Assembly (NCBI RefSeq): GCF_964355755.1 | Contig: NC_092676.1 | Span: 13,252,288-13,316,287 of the forward strand | Length of the DNA stretch: 64,000 bases | Direction of reading: 5' to 3' | Origin: Antedon mediterranea | Taxonomy: Eukaryota; Echinodermata; Crinoidea; Comatulida; Antedonidae | In this document: positions 63,379 through 64,000 of the stretch, piece by piece | Position numbering within the stretch: the stretch's first letter is position 1 | Layout of the letters: the number at the start of each line of letters is the position of its first letter | Translations under genes and position numbers: made by a program | The notes under the pieces: model-generated | Told to the model about the DNA's origin: nothing | Databases searched by the model: none | Seen by the model: the letters and a program-made list of their open reading frames with translations, nothing else

Positions 63379-64000
63379 CTTCAAATCACATTTGAAACCG
63401 TTTTAGACCATTTTGAGCATTTCGATAAAACTTTTCACACAAAAACATCAAAGTGTACAAAATAGCTTCAAATCGCATTTGGAGACGTTTTAGACCATTT
63501 TGTGTATTTCGATGAAACTTGGTTACACAAAAACATCAAAGTGCTTAAAATCACATTTGAAACCGTTTTAGAGCATTTTTAGCATTTCGATAATACTTTT
63601 CACACAAAAACATCAAAGTGTACAAAATAGCTTCAAATCGCATTTGGAGACGTTTTAGACCATTTTGTGCATTTCGATGAAACTTGGTTACACAAAAACA
63701 TCAAAGTGCTTAAAATCACATTTGAAACCGTTTTAGACCATTTTGAGCATTTCGATAAAACTTTTCAGACAAAAAAATCAAAGTGCACAAAATAGCTTCA
63801 AATCGCATTTGGAGACGTTTTAGACTATTTTGTGCATTTCGAAAAAATTTGTTAACATAAAAAGACCAAAGTGTTTAGAATATCTCCAAATTGCATTTAG
63901 AGACGTTTTAGACCATTTTGGGCATTTCGATGGAACTTGGTTACACAAAAACATCAAAGTGCTTAAAATCACATTTAAAACCGTTTTAGAGCATTTTGAG

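Larger units (their letters stand above)
34811..64000 (+). repeat. 87-bp satellite array, segment D
   Basis: 29 kb of uninterrupted satellite to the end of the window. It uses the same monomer families, orientation and higher-order modules as segments A-C. No non-satellite insertion was seen. Modules listed separately include the second super-block copy, the 951-bp and 941-bp tandem repeats, 663-bp octamers and the block at 62734. Confidence 0.96.

Noticed and set aside
1-64000. CRISPR-like array of regular repeats and spacers
   Set aside because: There are no unique spacers. The whole 77-88-bp unit repeats, the context is eukaryotic and there are no cas genes.
1-64000. CENP-B box in the satellite
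   Set aside because: No monomer I read contains a TTCG...CGGGA arrangement. The TTCGATAAAAC and TTCGATGAAAC motifs share only the first four bases.

Overview
This window is almost entirely one AT-rich eukaryotic satellite DNA array. It runs off both ends of the window and is broken only by DNA-transposon insertions. I found no intact protein gene, rRNA, tRNA, CRISPR or prokaryotic feature. The many short open frames in the array are by-products of a repeat whose lengths are mostly multiples of three. They start at TTG rather than ATG and stop at the same TAG in most monomers. A long higher-order satellite, a Harbinger-type MITE, candidate spliced exons in a decayed transposon and GGCCTAG-rich spacer DNA all suggest an animal nuclear genome. 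The spacer style recalls marine invertebrate deuterostomes, but that is only an impression. A centromeric or pericentromeric location is possible but not shown.

Satellite: the basic monomer is about 87 bp. Recurring variants are 77/78 bp (a 10-bp deletion giving GTGCTTAAAATC, with or without an extra base in CTTGGTTAC) and 88 bp (the TTTGTTAACATAAAAAGACC type). All monomers I read are in the same orientation. Dividing the array length by the mean monomer gives roughly 690 monomers. They are organised at several levels: octamer units of 670 or 663 bp; units of about 941, 951, 1,444 and 1,696 bp; and a block with a period of about 3.75 kb. These reappear in shuffled order along the window. Each full monomer carries a short dyad with a 3-nt centre. 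Many also carry a 10-bp inverted repeat around a 34-nt loop.

Layout: 1-18398 array; 18399-19325 MITE copy 1; 19326-20173 array; 20174-21100 MITE copy 2; 21101-31050 array; 31051-34810 a 3,760-bp TIR transposon; 34811-64000 array. The two MITE copies have the same length and the same target-site junctions and lie 1,775 bp apart. A single MITE therefore inserted first and was then copied together with its satellite unit.

The 3.76-kb element has CACAGCTGTT ends and sits at a TTCA site. It contains remains of a spliced gene on the + strand (a CxxCxC-containing fragment, a coiled-coil exon and a terminal exon) and a diverged 450-bp tandem duplication rich in GGCCTAG palindromes. The sister copy of the surrounding satellite block, 7.5 kb downstream, has an empty site. 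This insertion is therefore probably younger than the block duplication. Together, the two insertions give a relative clock for array turnover.
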